Assembly (NCBI RefSeq): GCF_024199795.1
Contig: NZ_JANADK010000001.1
Location: forward strand, 6,696,001 to 6,760,000
DNA length: 64,000 bases
Direction: 5' to 3'
Origin: Bradyrhizobium sp. CCGB01
GTDB taxonomy: Bacteria > Pseudomonadota > Alphaproteobacteria > Rhizobiales > Xanthobacteraceae
Every line of letters begins with the position of its first letter. The stretch's first letter is position 1. The position numbers and the translations under genes are program-made. The notes under the pieces were generated by a model. That model saw only the letters and a list, made by a program, of their open reading frames with translations, searched no databases and had not been told where the DNA came from. Of the stretch, positions 53,377 to 62,854 are shown piece by piece.

Positions 53377-55845
53377 TCAGAACGTCACCCGCATGCCCGC
53401 ATAGAACGCCCTTGGCCTTGCCGGGCTCAGCGAGCGCGGGTCGTTGAATTCGGCGCCATTGGTGAAGTTGGGCAGGGCTTCGCGGTCGAAGAATGTGCCA
53501 AGGGTCGAGTAGCGGTTGTCGAAAATATTGTTCACCCGCCCGTAGATCTGGAAGTTCTTGGTGATCTGGTAGGAGGTGTGGAGGTTGAAGACGGTGTACG
53601 AGGGCAACTTCGGAAACTGGTTGGACTCATCGCCGACGAAATACTGGCTCGAGACAAAGAGCGCATCACCACCGACCTTCCAAACATCGGTAACCGCATA
53701 TTCGATGCTGGCCTTGATGAGGTGGCTCGGCAGGCGCGGGATGTGATTACCCGGCAAGACCTGGATGTTGCCGTCCGCGTCGGCGAACGGGCTGTCTGAG
53801 CCAAGCGTCAGCGCGTCGAGGAAGCGTGCATCAAGGAATGCGTAGCTCGCCTGGAACTGAAGCACATTCGACTTCAGGCTCACTTCGGCTTCGACGCCCT
53901 GCCTGCGTGTCCGGCCGACGTTCTGGAAAAAGCCAAAGCCGGTCAGGCCCGGAATTGGGGTCGCGAGGATGTCGTCGTAGTTGGTGGCACGGTAGGCACC
54001 GATCTTCCAGCCGAGCGAACCGATGTTCAATTCCTTGGTGCCGCGGAAGCCAGCTTCGAACGTCTTGGATACGACTTGCTGAAGTGGGGGGTCAGCGATC
54101 AGGAACTGCCCGATGATGCACGGCCTCGCCGGATCAGCGCAGCCGAGTTCGAGTGGCGTCGGCACCCGGTTGGCTTCGGAATAGCCGGCATAGGCGGTGA
54201 CTTCAGACGTGATCTTGTAGGTGCCGCCGATGATGGGATTGAATCGGTCATAGGTATGATCGCCATTGAGCGCGGTGCCGAGCTGGTCCATCAGCGTGAC
54301 ACGGGCCGCATTGAACCGGCCGCCCGCCGTCACCGCAAAGCGATCGTCCACGTTGAACGTATCGAGCGCATAGAGCCCCTGATATTGGTTGACGGTACGA
54401 AGCGACACGGGGCCTACCGATGTCGGGTCACCGGACGCGCCCAGGAATATGCCGCTGCCCGTAACGACATAGTTCGTACCTACCGTCCCCAATTCGGCGC
54501 TACCGGTAAAGCGCGTGCTGCTGACATCATAGCTTGCGCCGATCACAAAGCGGTTGTCATGACCGAACAACTGATCGGTGTTCGTCGCCTGCCCGGAGAC
54601 GCCAAACGTGGTCGATTTCGTGCTGGTGCGATCGATCTCGCCGAGAATGGCATCCGGCGCAAAGGTATTGGCGAGCTGAACGCCGTTGAGGCCGTTGGCC
54701 GGCGCTTGAAGGCCGGTCAAAGGGTTGACGTCGCCAAAGCAAAGCAGTGTCGCATCCGCGTCGCAGGGCACCGTATCAGTCGGGTTTCCATCCGCGGTAT
54801 TCTGTTTGAAGCCCCGCAAATGCGCCGTGCCCTCGAAGGTCCAGGTCGGCGTCGCCTCCACCTTGCCGGTCAGGTTGAGATAGCCGACCTTGTTGGAAAT
54901 GGTTTGCGGCGTCGTGTAGGTCGCACCCCAATATTGCTGGAGCAATTCGGCCGGAACAGTGCTGGGTCCTGCCAGGGAATTGTTGGCGACGCCCATATTG
55001 AGGTGGAATTCGTTGCCTTCAAAGCGATACCCGACATCGCCGTAGAAGCGCCTGACGTCCGATGACGAGAAATTGCGGAAGCCGTTGTCGCGAATGCCTT
55101 CGAGCGCTCCGTAGACCGCCCAGTTATTGTCGACCTGCTTGCCCCATTGCGCAGAGCCCTGGATGCGGCCGAACGAACCGCCCATGATGTCGATCTCGGC
55201 ACCTTGATAGTTGAAGCCGTTCTTCATCTGCAGATCGATGGCGCCGCCGAGCGCGTTAAGGCCGTATGCCGGATTGTTTGTTACGACCACTGCCGATCGG
55301 ATCGCAGCCGTCGGGATCAGATCCCAATTAACGGTGTCGGAAAACGCCTCGTTGATGCGCACGCCGTTCTGGTAGACGGCGAGGCCCTGCGGCGTGCCGG
55401 CCAGAGGTGAAGCGACGAAGCCGCGAAACTGCACATCGGGCTGGAATGGATTGCCGGTCACTTCATTGATGCTGAGACCAGGCACGTACTGCTGCAGGGC
55501 AACGGCGATATCTGGCGAGGCGGTACGCCTGATCTGGCTGGCATCAACCGCATTGATCGCCGACGGCACCTTGTCGACATCGAGACCTCTGCCGGTGCCC
55601 GGTGATGTCGGATAAACGTATATTCGGGTCTTCGGAGCGGCGGACGCCGGCGCGCCGATGCGCGCGACCGGTCGCGTTGGCGCGGTGCGCCTCACGGCCG
55701 GCGGCGGTGGCGCCGTGACCTCGATCGGCGGCAGGTTCTGGACGTTGGTCTGCTCGTCCTGCGCAGCCCCGGCAGGGCCTGCGAAAACCAACCCCGACAT
55801 CAGCCCCGTCGACACCGAGGCCATCAACAAACGACGCCTGCCCAT
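53377..55845 (-). CDS. TonB-dependent outer-membrane receptor (822 aa)
   Basis: Signal peptide residues 1-28 (MGRRRLLMASVSTGLMSGLVFAGPAGAA), a TonB-box-like LPPIEVTAP, a Pro/Ala linker, plug domain (DKVPSAINAVDASQI, QFRGFVASPLAGTPQGLAVYQNGVRINEAF, NNPAYGLNALGGAIDLQMKNG) and a 22-strand barrel ending YAGMRVTF with the terminal Phe. ATG 55845 is chosen for the signal peptide; upstream TTG (55905) and GTG starts are possible. It follows the histidine kinase gene on the same strand. Its position near PQQ-dehydrogenase accessory genes makes a metal chelate, perhaps lanthanide, a possible ligand; the sequence itself does not show this. Confidence 0.92.
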   Translation of the reverse strand: MGRRRLLMASVSTGLMSGLVFAGPAGAAQDEQTNVQNLPPIEVTAPPPPAVRRTAPTRPVARIGAPASAAPKTRIYVYPTSPGTGRGLDVDKVPSAINAVDASQIRRTASPDIAVALQQYVPGLSINEVTGNPFQPDVQFRGFVASPLAGTPQGLAVYQNGVRINEAFSDTVNWDLIPTAAIRSAVVVTNNPAYGLNALGGAIDLQMKNGFNYQGAEIDIMGGSFGRIQGSAQWGKQVDNNWAVYGALEGIRDNGFRNFSSSDVRRFYGDVGYRFEGNEFHLNMGVANNSLAGPSTVPAELLQQYWGATYTTPQTISNKVGYLNLTGKVEATPTWTFEGTAHLRGFKQNTADGNPTDTVPCDADATLLCFGDVNPLTGLQAPANGLNGVQLANTFAPDAILGEIDRTSTKSTTFGVSGQATNTDQLFGHDNRFVIGASYDVSSTRFTGSAELGTVGTNYVVTGSGIFLGASGDPTSVGPVSLRTVNQYQGLYALDTFNVDDRFAVTAGGRFNAARVTLMDQLGTALNGDHTYDRFNPIIGGTYKITSEVTAYAGYSEANRVPTPLELGCADPARPCIIGQFLIADPPLQQVVSKTFEAGFRGTKELNIGSLGWKIGAYRATNYDDILATPIPGLTGFGFFQNVGRTRRQGVEAEVSLKSNVLQFQASYAFLDARFLDALTLGSDSPFADADGNIQVLPGNHIPRLPSHLIKASIEYAVTDVWKVGGDALFVSSQYFVGDESNQFPKLPSYTVFNLHTSYQITKNFQIYGRVNNIFDNRYSTLGTFFDREALPNFTNGAEFNDPRSLSPARPRAFYAGMRVTF

Positions 55846-56009
55846 CCCTGCTTTCCCATCCGTGACCACCGGCCGTTTTGATTTTCGCCGTTTGGGTGAG
55901 ACCAAGTGTAATCAGCGGTCGCAATCCCGCCAGCCACAAAAGGTCGGGTAATCTCCGCGCCCATTTTCCCGACAAAATCGGGAATTTTTCCCGATCATCT
56001 CGGATGCGA

Positions 56010-57362
56010 TCAGGCCCCCGCCGTCGGAACCAGCGCCTCGACGGTCAAGCCGCCCTCGCCGGAGACGACGTTGAGCGTCCCGCCCAGCGCCAGAATTCGC
56101 TCGCGCATGCCGACGAGGCCGAAGCCGAGCTTCTGGCCCGGCTCCATGCCACGGCCATTGTCGCTGACCCGTACCCGGGCGCAGCCGCGGCCGCCGGCCT
56201 GCTCCACGGGTTCGATGACGACATTCACCGAGGTCGCGCCGGCATGGCGGAACACGTTGGTGAGCGCCTCCTGCACGATGCGGTAAATGGTGAGGTCGGC
56301 GGTCTCGCCGGTGACGCCGAGCGCCGGCGAGATCGTGGTTTCGATCGCGACGTCGGGATGCGACTCCCGCCACAACCGCGACAGCGATTCCAGCGCCTGG
56401 CGCAGGCCGAGCTCGGCGAGGCCCACGGGCCGGAGCCGTTCCAGCACCCGGCGATTGAACTGCTGAAGCGCGTTGATCTGCTCCATCATGGCACTGCCGT
56501 GTTTTCGCACGGCATCCGCGCTCGGGGCGCGTCCATCCGCCTGCTTCGCCAGCGCGCTCGCATGTGCGCGCAGCGAGAAAAGATAGGGCCCGAACTCGTC
56601 ATGGAGCTCGCGTGCGATCTCCTTGCGCTCGAGGTCCTGGAGCGACACCGCGCGCTCGGCAAGGCGCCGCTTGTCCTCGACCGCCTCACCCAGCGTCGCC
56701 GCAAGATGATTGAGCTTGGTGCAGATCGCGGCGAGCTCAGGGGCACCGCCCGGCGCGACGCGCGCGCCATAGCGCCCGTCTTCGAGCTCGGCCATCATTT
56801 GCGCCAATGACTGGAGGGGGGCGAGCGCGCGACCCACGACCGTCATCATCACCAGGAACAGCGCGAGCGCGATCACCGAGCCAACCTCGAGCTGGGTGAC
56901 GATGGCGTCCCAGATCTCGGCGATCTCGTCATCGGGATGCGCGGTGATCACCAGCGAGCCGGGCTTGCCTTGGATCGAGACGGGCACGCTCACCGCGCTC
57001 TGCTCGGGATGAACCAGACTGACGAACCAGGCCGGCGGCCCGCGCGCATCGTCGTCGGCTTCGGTTCGCGGCGGCGTCAGCGGGTTCCCGCCGGCGTCCT
57101 TGAGGGCTATGCTGACATGGCGCAGGCGGCTGAGATCGCGCGCGATCTGGTTCAGCTTGGCATCCGGATCGGGCGCTTCGTTGAGGTCGGCCACGATCAT
57201 CTCGATGAATTCGCGCGCGAGCCGGATCACGCTCTGGTCCTCGGCCTGCACGCGCGGCCCGGCTTCGGCGACCTGGCGGCCGATATTGACCGCGAGCCCC
57301 AGCGCCAGCAGCAGCGCCAGCAACAGGTTGATGCGCGCGCGCAACGATAGATTTTGCCACAT
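56010..57362 (-). CDS. Sensor histidine kinase, HisKA_3 type (450 aa)
   Basis: NarX/UhpB-like kinase. Two membrane spans (about residues 8-28 and 158-180) enclose a periplasmic sensor of about 130 residues; a HAMP domain follows (ALAPLQSLAQMMAELEDG). The phospho-acceptor is His254 in EIARELHDEFGPYLFSLRAHA. ATPase boxes are N (EALTNVFRHAG) and G (VSDNGRGMEPG, GLVGMRERI). ATG 57362 begins the first membrane span. It diverges from its LuxR-type partner across 143 bp. The pair probably senses alcohol or formaldehyde metabolism, by context. Confidence 0.92.
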   Translation of the reverse strand: MWQNLSLRARINLLLALLLALGLAVNIGRQVAEAGPRVQAEDQSVIRLAREFIEMIVADLNEAPDPDAKLNQIARDLSRLRHVSIALKDAGGNPLTPPRTEADDDARGPPAWFVSLVHPEQSAVSVPVSIQGKPGSLVITAHPDDEIAEIWDAIVTQLEVGSVIALALFLVMMTVVGRALAPLQSLAQMMAELEDGRYGARVAPGGAPELAAICTKLNHLAATLGEAVEDKRRLAERAVSLQDLERKEIARELHDEFGPYLFSLRAHASALAKQADGRAPSADAVRKHGSAMMEQINALQQFNRRVLERLRPVGLAELGLRQALESLSRLWRESHPDVAIETTISPALGVTGETADLTIYRIVQEALTNVFRHAGATSVNVVIEPVEQAGGRGCARVRVSDNGRGMEPGQKLGFGLVGMRERILALGGTLNVVSGEGGLTVEALVPTAGA

Positions 57363-57505
57363 GGGTGCCGCCCGTGCCTCGCGAAGGTTGGCCCGCGCCT
57401 GTCCGATGACGTTGACAGAGGCGAAGCGCCCGATATCTAATCGAGAGCGTACAGCAATCCCGGCCGAGCGCGAAACAGGCCAAGACGCTGTCACGGGGAA
57501 CGCCT

Positions 57506-58126
57506 ATGCGCATTCTGATCGTCGACGATCATCCTATTGTCGCCTCCGGCTGCCGTGCCGTGCTGGCCGACGAGGGCGAGATCGAGATCCTGGAGGCCGC
57601 CGACGCCGAAGACGGCGAGTGCGTCTTCATCGTCGAGCGCCCCGACCTCTCGATCATCGACATCAACCTGCCGACCGTCTCCGGCTTCGAGCTCGCGCGC
57701 CGCATCCTCGAGCGCGCGCCGGAAGCCCGCATCATCATGTTCAGCATGAACGACGACCCTGCCTTTGCCGCGCGGGCGATCGAGTGCGGCGCCAAGGGCT
57801 ACGTCTCCAAGACTGGCGACCCCGACGACCTCGTCGAGGCGATCCGCGCTGTCGGAGGCGGCGGCACTTATCTGCCCACCGCGATCGCACGCAGCATCGC
57901 GTTCGCGGGACCTGCGCTGGCGCAAAGCCCGCTGTCGAAGCTGAACGCGCGCGAGATGGAGATCCTGCGGCTGCTCAGCGCCGGAAAGAGCCTGTCCGAG
58001 ATCGCCTGGCTGGTGCAATCGTCCTACAAGACGGTGGCCAACACCTCCTCGATCATGCGCCAGAAACTCGGCGTGAAGACCTCGGTCGAGCTGGTTCGGC
58101 TGGCGATCGACAGCGGCGTCGCCTGA
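57506..58126 (+). CDS. LuxR-type response regulator (206 aa)
   Basis: NarL/FixJ-family regulator. The receiver domain has the acidic pair in VDDHP, phospho-acceptor Asp52 (LSIIDINLP) and Lys102 (GYVSKTG). The C-terminal GerE helix-turn-helix (LNAREMEILRLLSAGKSLSE, YKTVANTSSIMRQKLGV, about residues 146-200) binds DNA. GGGGAA precedes the ATG. Divergent partner of the kinase at 56010. The next gene is fghA, 77 bp downstream on the same strand, consistent with a role in C1 or alcohol metabolism, as for the exa/flh-type regulators. Confidence 0.93.
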   Translation: MRILIVDDHPIVASGCRAVLADEGEIEILEAADAEDGECVFIVERPDLSIIDINLPTVSGFELARRILERAPEARIIMFSMNDDPAFAARAIECGAKGYVSKTGDPDDLVEAIRAVGGGGTYLPTAIARSIAFAGPALAQSPLSKLNAREMEILRLLSAGKSLSEIAWLVQSSYKTVANTSSIMRQKLGVKTSVELVRLAIDSGVA

Positions 58127-58203
58127 CGCGCGACAACCGCCACGATTTCGGTCACACAAGCGTTGCAATGTTGATGTGGTTAGGAGCCACTGGAGCTTAG
58201 GGC

Positions 58204-59049
58204 ATGACGATTCAGACTGTCTCGACCAATACATCCTACGGCGGCGTGCAGGGCGTGTATCGCCATGCGAGCCAGACGACCGGAACCGACATGGTGTTCT
58301 CGGTCTATGTCCCGCCGCATGCGCAAGGCGCGAAGCTTCCCGTGGTCTGGTATCTTTCCGGCCTCACCTGCACGCATGCCAACGTCACCGAAAAGGGCGA
58401 ATTCCGCAAAGCCTGCGCCGAGCTCGGCCTGATCTTCGTCGCCCCCGACACCAGCCCGCGCGGGCCGGACGTGCCGGGCGATGCCAACAACGCCTATGAT
58501 TTCGGCCTGGGGGCCGGCTTCTATGTCGACGCGACGCAAGAGCCGTTCGCGCGCAACTATCGCATGTGGAGCTATGTCACCGACGAGCTGCCCAAACTCG
58601 TGGCGGAGAACTTTCCGGTCGACGCCAAGCGGCAATCGGTGATGGGCCATTCGATGGGCGGCCACGGCGCGCTGACGGTCGCGCTGCGCAATCCGCACCG
58701 CTATCGCGCCGCGAGCGCGTTCGCGCCGATCGTGGCGCCCTCGCTTGTGCCGTGGGGCATCAAGGCGCTGACCGGCTATCTCGGGCCGAACAAGGACACC
58801 TGGCGCAACCACGACACCGTGGCGCTGATCGAGGACGGCGCGAAGTACTCCGGCTTCCTGGTCGACGTCGGCGAGGCCGATAATTTCCTCAAGGAGCAGC
58901 TCAGGCCGGAGTTGCTGGAAGCAGCCTGCACCAAGGCGGGCATCCCGCTGACGTTGCGGCGCCAGGCGGGCTATGATCACAGCTATTATTTCATCTCGAC
59001 GTTCATGGGAGACCATCTGCACTGGCATGCGGAGCGATTGAAGGGGTAG
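58204..59049 (+). CDS. fghA: S-formylglutathione hydrolase (281 aa)
   Basis: Esterase-D-type serine hydrolase that completes glutathione-dependent formaldehyde oxidation by releasing formate. Nucleophile Ser150 lies in MGHSMGGHGAL; Asp and His of the triad are in VDVGEADNFLKEQLRPELLE and GYDHSYYFISTFMGDHLHWHA. The opening SFGLTCTHANVTEKGEFRK-like stretch (YLSGLTCTHANVTEKGEFRK) is typical. It is downstream of the LuxR regulator and near the PQQ-alcohol-dehydrogenase accessory operon. Confidence 0.95.
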   Translation: MTIQTVSTNTSYGGVQGVYRHASQTTGTDMVFSVYVPPHAQGAKLPVVWYLSGLTCTHANVTEKGEFRKACAELGLIFVAPDTSPRGPDVPGDANNAYDFGLGAGFYVDATQEPFARNYRMWSYVTDELPKLVAENFPVDAKRQSVMGHSMGGHGALTVALRNPHRYRAASAFAPIVAPSLVPWGIKALTGYLGPNKDTWRNHDTVALIEDGAKYSGFLVDVGEADNFLKEQLRPELLEAACTKAGIPLTLRRQAGYDHSYYFISTFMGDHLHWHAERLKG

Positions 59050-59067
59050 CGAGCGCTCGCTGCCTTC

Positions 59068-59220
59068 TTCCTTCTCCCCTTGCGGGAGAAGGTGGCGCGA
59101 AGCGCCGGATGAGGGGTTGTTTCCGCGCATTCAACTGCGTGAACGTGCGCGCGGATAGATACCCCTCACCCGTCTCGCCGCTAAAGCGGCGAGCCACCCT
59201 CTCCCACAAGGGGAGAGGGC
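59068..59220. repeat. Paired inverted repeat of the CTTCTCCCCTTG type
   Basis: CTTCTCCCCTTGCGGGAGAAG (near 59071) and CTCTCCCACAAGGGGAGAG (near 59199), with GGTGGCGCG/GCCACC and GAGGGG/CCCCTC inner segments, form a long imperfect stem. This is an element I associate with many Bradyrhizobium intergenic regions. It lies between convergent fghA and DUF3280 genes and may terminate both. Confidence 0.75.
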
Positions 59221-59246
59221 GCAGTGACGCGCGTGGAGAGAAGAAT

Positions 59247-59750
59247 CTACTCCGGCTTGCCGTAATTCGGCGCCAGCAATCGGTTGCGGATCAGATAGCT
59301 CATCGTGCGCGACCAGGATTCGTCCGTGTTGCCGCGCATGTCGGCGCTGGCGGCGGCGATCATGTTGCCGGTCTTCACGTCGCGCAGATAGATGTTGAGG
59401 TTGATGATCAGGTTCGAAACCTTCTGCACCATGCCGGTGATCTCCAAGTCGGCACCCAGCTGCCCGGCAAGCTTGAGGTCGCAGCCGCCGCAGGCCTGAA
59501 GATTGGCGTGACGGGCGGCATCCCTGACCGGCGCGATATCGAGCAGCTGGAACCTTCCCGAAGCAGTCAGTTCCTTGCGCAGCTGCTCGCTGATGCGCTC
59601 GAGCCGCGCCTCCTCCGGCTTGGAGCCGTAGAACTCGCCGGGCAGGCTGGTGTCGATCAGCTCGAAATCGAACACCACCAGCTTCGGCGGATCGGCGCGC
59701 GCGACCGAACCCGTCAACAGCAAAGCCGCGAAACATAGCAGCGCTCGCAT
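59247..59750 (-). CDS. DUF3280 secreted protein (167 aa)
   Basis: Signal peptide about residues 1-20 (MRALLCFAALLLTGSVARAD), mature part of the DUF3280 family: PPKLVVFDFELIDTSLPGEFYGSKPEEARLERIS, QACGGCDLKLAGQLGADLEITGMVQKVSNLIINLNIYLRDVKTGNMIAAASADMRGNTDESW. Usually found beside PQQ-dependent alcohol dehydrogenase genes; function unknown. CGGC in QACGGC gives two close cysteines. Divergent from the binding-protein gene. Confidence 0.85.
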   Translation of the reverse strand: MRALLCFAALLLTGSVARADPPKLVVFDFELIDTSLPGEFYGSKPEEARLERISEQLRKELTASGRFQLLDIAPVRDAARHANLQACGGCDLKLAGQLGADLEITGMVQKVSNLIINLNIYLRDVKTGNMIAAASADMRGNTDESWSRTMSYLIRNRLLAPNYGKPE

Positions 59751-59878
59751 GATCGTGATTCCGGGCCTCGCGCGCGCGGGGACGAAATGCGGGGTTGCAA
59801 GCCGGGCCAAATCGGTCATGCTTTAGCAGAGACAATTCTCCACCGGCGGTCAAGCCAGGGAGAACATCTGGAGGAAAC

Positions 59879-61060
59879 ATGATCCGATGGTTGGTCGGCC
59901 TGATCGGCTTGGGTCTTGCCGCGACGAGCGCGCTCGCGGCGGAGCCTGCCCAGATCGGCGTCGGCTATCTCGGAATCGCCGGCACCAGATCGACGCTGTC
60001 GCTGGTCGAGCAGCCCGCGGACAATGACGGCGTCGCCGGCGCGCGCCTCGCCATCGAGGACAACAACACCACCGGGAAATTCACGGGCCAGCGCTTCACG
60101 CTGGAGGAACGCCGGATCAAGGAGGGCGAAGACGTCGTCCAGGCTGCGACCGCGCTGGCCGACAAGAACGGCTTCATCATCGCCGATCTGCCGGCCGATG
60201 CGCTGCTGAAAGTCTCGGACGCGCTGCGCGACCGCGGCACGCTGGTGTTCAACGCCGGCGCGATCGACGAGCGGCTGCGCGAGGCCGATTGCCGCGCCAA
60301 TGTCATCCACACCGCGCCGACGCGGGCGATGCTCGCCGATGCACTCGGCCAGTACCTGGTGTGGAAGAAATGGTCACGCTGGCTGCTGGTGGTCGGCTCG
60401 CATGACGAGGACAAGCTGTTCGCGGACGCACTAAAGCGCGCCGCCACCCGGTTCGGCGCCAAGGTCGTGCAGGAGAAGACCTTCGAGGACAAGGGCGGCG
60501 CGCGGCGCACCGATAGCGGCGTGACGCTGATCCAGCGTCAGATGCCGGTGTTCACGCAAGGCGCGCCGGCCTACGATGTTCTCGTCGCCGCCGACGAGAG
60601 CGAAGTGTTCGGCGCCTACCTGCCCTACCGCACCTGGGATCCCCGCCCCGTCGCGGGCTCGGCCGGGCTTGTGCCGAAGAGCTGGGATGCCTCGCAGGAC
60701 CAGTGGGGCGCGATCCAGATGCAAAACCGCTTCGTCAAGCTGAACTCGCGGCGAATGACGCCGCTCGACATGCAAGCCTGGACGGCGGTGCGCATGATCG
60801 GGGAAGCCACCTCGCGCACCAATTCCGGCGACGTCAAGAAGGTCACCGACTTCATCAAGAGCCCGGATTTCTCGGTCGCCGCCTTCAAGGGCACGCGGCT
60901 GACCCTGCGCGACTGGAATCTCCAGCTGCGCCAGCCGATCCTGCTGGTCGACGGCCGCATGGTGGTGTCGGTGTCGCCGCAGGAGGGATTTCTGCATCAG
61001 GTCTCCGAACTCGACACGCTCGGCTACGATCGCCCGGAGAGCAAATGCAAGCTGAAATGA
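59879..61060 (+). CDS. Periplasmic binding protein of the PQQ-alcohol-dehydrogenase ABC system (393 aa)
   Basis: Branched-chain-amino-acid-type periplasmic binding fold found in the ped-type ABC cluster linked to PQQ-dependent dehydrogenases. Signal residues 1-20 (IRWLVGLIGLGLAATSALAA); then PAQIGVGYLGIAGTRSTL, EQPADNDGVAGARLAIEDNNTTGKFTGQRFTLEERRI and ADESEVFGAYLPYRTWDPRPVAGSAGL. It starts an operon with a beta-propeller, ATPase and permease. GGAGG precedes ATG 59879. Ligand unknown. Confidence 0.88.
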   Translation: MIRWLVGLIGLGLAATSALAAEPAQIGVGYLGIAGTRSTLSLVEQPADNDGVAGARLAIEDNNTTGKFTGQRFTLEERRIKEGEDVVQAATALADKNGFIIADLPADALLKVSDALRDRGTLVFNAGAIDERLREADCRANVIHTAPTRAMLADALGQYLVWKKWSRWLLVVGSHDEDKLFADALKRAATRFGAKVVQEKTFEDKGGARRTDSGVTLIQRQMPVFTQGAPAYDVLVAADESEVFGAYLPYRTWDPRPVAGSAGLVPKSWDASQDQWGAIQMQNRFVKLNSRRMTPLDMQAWTAVRMIGEATSRTNSGDVKKVTDFIKSPDFSVAAFKGTRLTLRDWNLQLRQPILLVDGRMVVSVSPQEGFLHQVSELDTLGYDRPESKCKLK

Positions 61061-61070
61061 GGACATTAAA

Positions 61071-62051
61071 GTGAGGACTTGGATGTTGCGCACGTGGCGT
61101 GTTGGGCTCCTCTCCGGACTGGCGCTCGCGGCGGCGCCCGCGCATGCGTTCATCGCCTATGTCTCGAACGAGAAAAGCAACACGGTGTCGGTGATCGACA
61201 CCGACAGCTGGACCGTGACCAAGACCATCAAGGTCGGCCAGCGCCCGCGCGGCATCGATTTCACCCGCGACGGCAAGTTCGTGATGGTCGCGGTCGGCGA
61301 CGACGACACCATCCAGGTCATCGACGCCAAGACCCAAGCCGTTGTGGACAGCCTGCCCTCCGGCCCGGACCCGGAATTGTTCGCGCAGGATGCGGCCGGA
61401 AAAATCCTCTATGTCGCCAACGAGAACGACAACACGGTCACCGTGATCGACCTGGAGAAGCGCGCTCGCCTCGGCGACATCCAGGTCGGCGTCGAGCCCG
61501 AGGGCATGACCATCAGCCCCGACGGCAAGACCCTGATCAACACGTCCGAGACGACCAACATGGCGCATTTCATCGACACCGCCTCGCGCCAGATCGTCGC
61601 CAACGTGCTGGTCGACGCGCGGCCGCGCTTTGCCGAATTCAAGCATGACAGTTCAGAGCTGTGGGTGTCCTCGGAGATCGGCGGCACCGTCTCGATCATC
61701 GATCCCAAAAAGCATGAGGTAGTCGGCAAGGTCACGTTCGAGATTCCGGGCCTACGGAAAGAGGCGATCCAGCCGGTCGGCATCGGCATGACCAAAGACG
61801 ACAAGACCGCCTTCGTCGCGCTCGGCCCGGCCAACCGCGTCGCCGTGGTCGACGTCGCCTCGCGCAAGGTGACGAAATATCTGCTGGTCGGACAGCGCGT
61901 CTGGCACATGGCGTTCACGCCGGACGAGAAATACCTGCTCACCACCAATGGCGTGTCGAACGATGTTTCCGTCATCGACGTCGCCGCGCAAAAAGTGATC
62001 AAGACCATTCAGGTGGGCGAGCTGCCCTGGGGTATCACGATCGCGCCATGA
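61071..62051 (+). CDS. YVTN beta-propeller protein, PQQ-catabolism associated (326 aa)
   Basis: Signal peptide (about residues 1-27) then seven-bladed propeller repeats of about 42 residues, each with the YVSNE/VTKTI pattern: AYVSNEKSNTVSVIDTDSW, VAVGDDDTIQVIDAKTQAV, YVANENDNTVTVIDLEKR, GGTVSIIDPKKHEV, TNGVSNDVSVIDVAAQ. GTG 61071 has a GAGGA site; ATG 61083 is an alternative. Periplasmic; typical companion of PQQ dehydrogenase ABC genes, but its role is not established. The stop codon overlaps the ATPase start. Confidence 0.88.
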   Translation: MRTWMLRTWRVGLLSGLALAAAPAHAFIAYVSNEKSNTVSVIDTDSWTVTKTIKVGQRPRGIDFTRDGKFVMVAVGDDDTIQVIDAKTQAVVDSLPSGPDPELFAQDAAGKILYVANENDNTVTVIDLEKRARLGDIQVGVEPEGMTISPDGKTLINTSETTNMAHFIDTASRQIVANVLVDARPRFAEFKHDSSELWVSSEIGGTVSIIDPKKHEVVGKVTFEIPGLRKEAIQPVGIGMTKDDKTAFVALGPANRVAVVDVASRKVTKYLLVGQRVWHMAFTPDEKYLLTTNGVSNDVSVIDVAAQKVIKTIQVGELPWGITIAP

Positions 62052-62854
62052 CCAGCCCTGCCCCCATCGCCGAACAGCGCGAGACGCCACGGACTGATCC
62101 GGCCGCGGTGCCAGCGCTGTCGATCGGCGGCGTCAGCCATGCTTACGGGCCGCGCCGGGCGCTGATGGACGTCTCCTTCAATGTGCAGCCCGCGAGCTTC
62201 ACCGCCCTGCTCGGCCTCAATGGCGCCGGCAAGAGCACGCTGTTCTCGCTCGTCACGCGCCTCTTCGGCATCCAGAGCGGCCGCGTCGGCATTTTCGGCC
62301 ACGACATCAGCAAGAGCCCCGGCGAGGCGCTGCGGCTGCTCGGCGTCGTGTTCCAGCCGCGCACGCTCGATCTCGACCTGTCGCTGACGCAGAACCTGCT
62401 CTATCACGCCGCGCTGCACGGCATCAGCCGGCGCGAGGCCGCCGCGCGTAGCGTCGAACTGCTCGGCCGCATCGGGCTCTCGGAGCGCGCCGGCAGCAAG
62501 GTGCGCGACCTCTCGGGTGGCCAGATGCGGCGACTGGAGATCGCCCGGGCGCTGCTGCACCGGCCGCGGCTGCTCCTGCTGGACGAGCCGACCGTCGGCC
62601 TCGACGTCAAGGCGCGCGCCGACATCATCAGCCATGTCCGCCAGCTCGTGACCGAGCAAGGCATCGGCGTGCTCTGGGCCACGCATCTGTTCGACGAGAT
62701 CATGCCCGGCGACGAACTCGTGGTGCTGCACCAGGGCAAGGTACTGGCGCAGGGGCCGATGAGCCGCGTCATTACCGAGGCGGGCGCGCAGGACGTCAAC
62801 ACCGCCTTCATGCGCCTGACCGGTGCGCAAACGATGCCGGGAGGAGGCGCATGA
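62048..62854 (+). CDS. ABC transporter ATPase, PQQ-system (268 aa)
   Basis: ATPase subunit of the ped-type ABC system: Walker A GLNGAGKST (about residues 57-65), signature LSGGQMRRLEIARALLHRPR and Walker B LLLLDEPTVGLDVKA. The pattern of the short N-terminal tail (TSPAPIAEQRETPRTDPA) is unusual. ATG overlaps the beta-propeller stop codon and its own stop codon overlaps the permease start. The pair with the permease resembles ABC-2 (exporter) types, so the system may export rather than import. Confidence 0.92.
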   Translation: MTSPAPIAEQRETPRTDPAAVPALSIGGVSHAYGPRRALMDVSFNVQPASFTALLGLNGAGKSTLFSLVTRLFGIQSGRVGIFGHDISKSPGEALRLLGVVFQPRTLDLDLSLTQNLLYHAALHGISRREAAARSVELLGRIGLSERAGSKVRDLSGGQMRRLEIARALLHRPRLLLLDEPTVGLDVKARADIISHVRQLVTEQGIGVLWATHLFDEIMPGDELVVLHQGKVLAQGPMSRVITEAGAQDVNTAFMRLTGAQTMPGGGA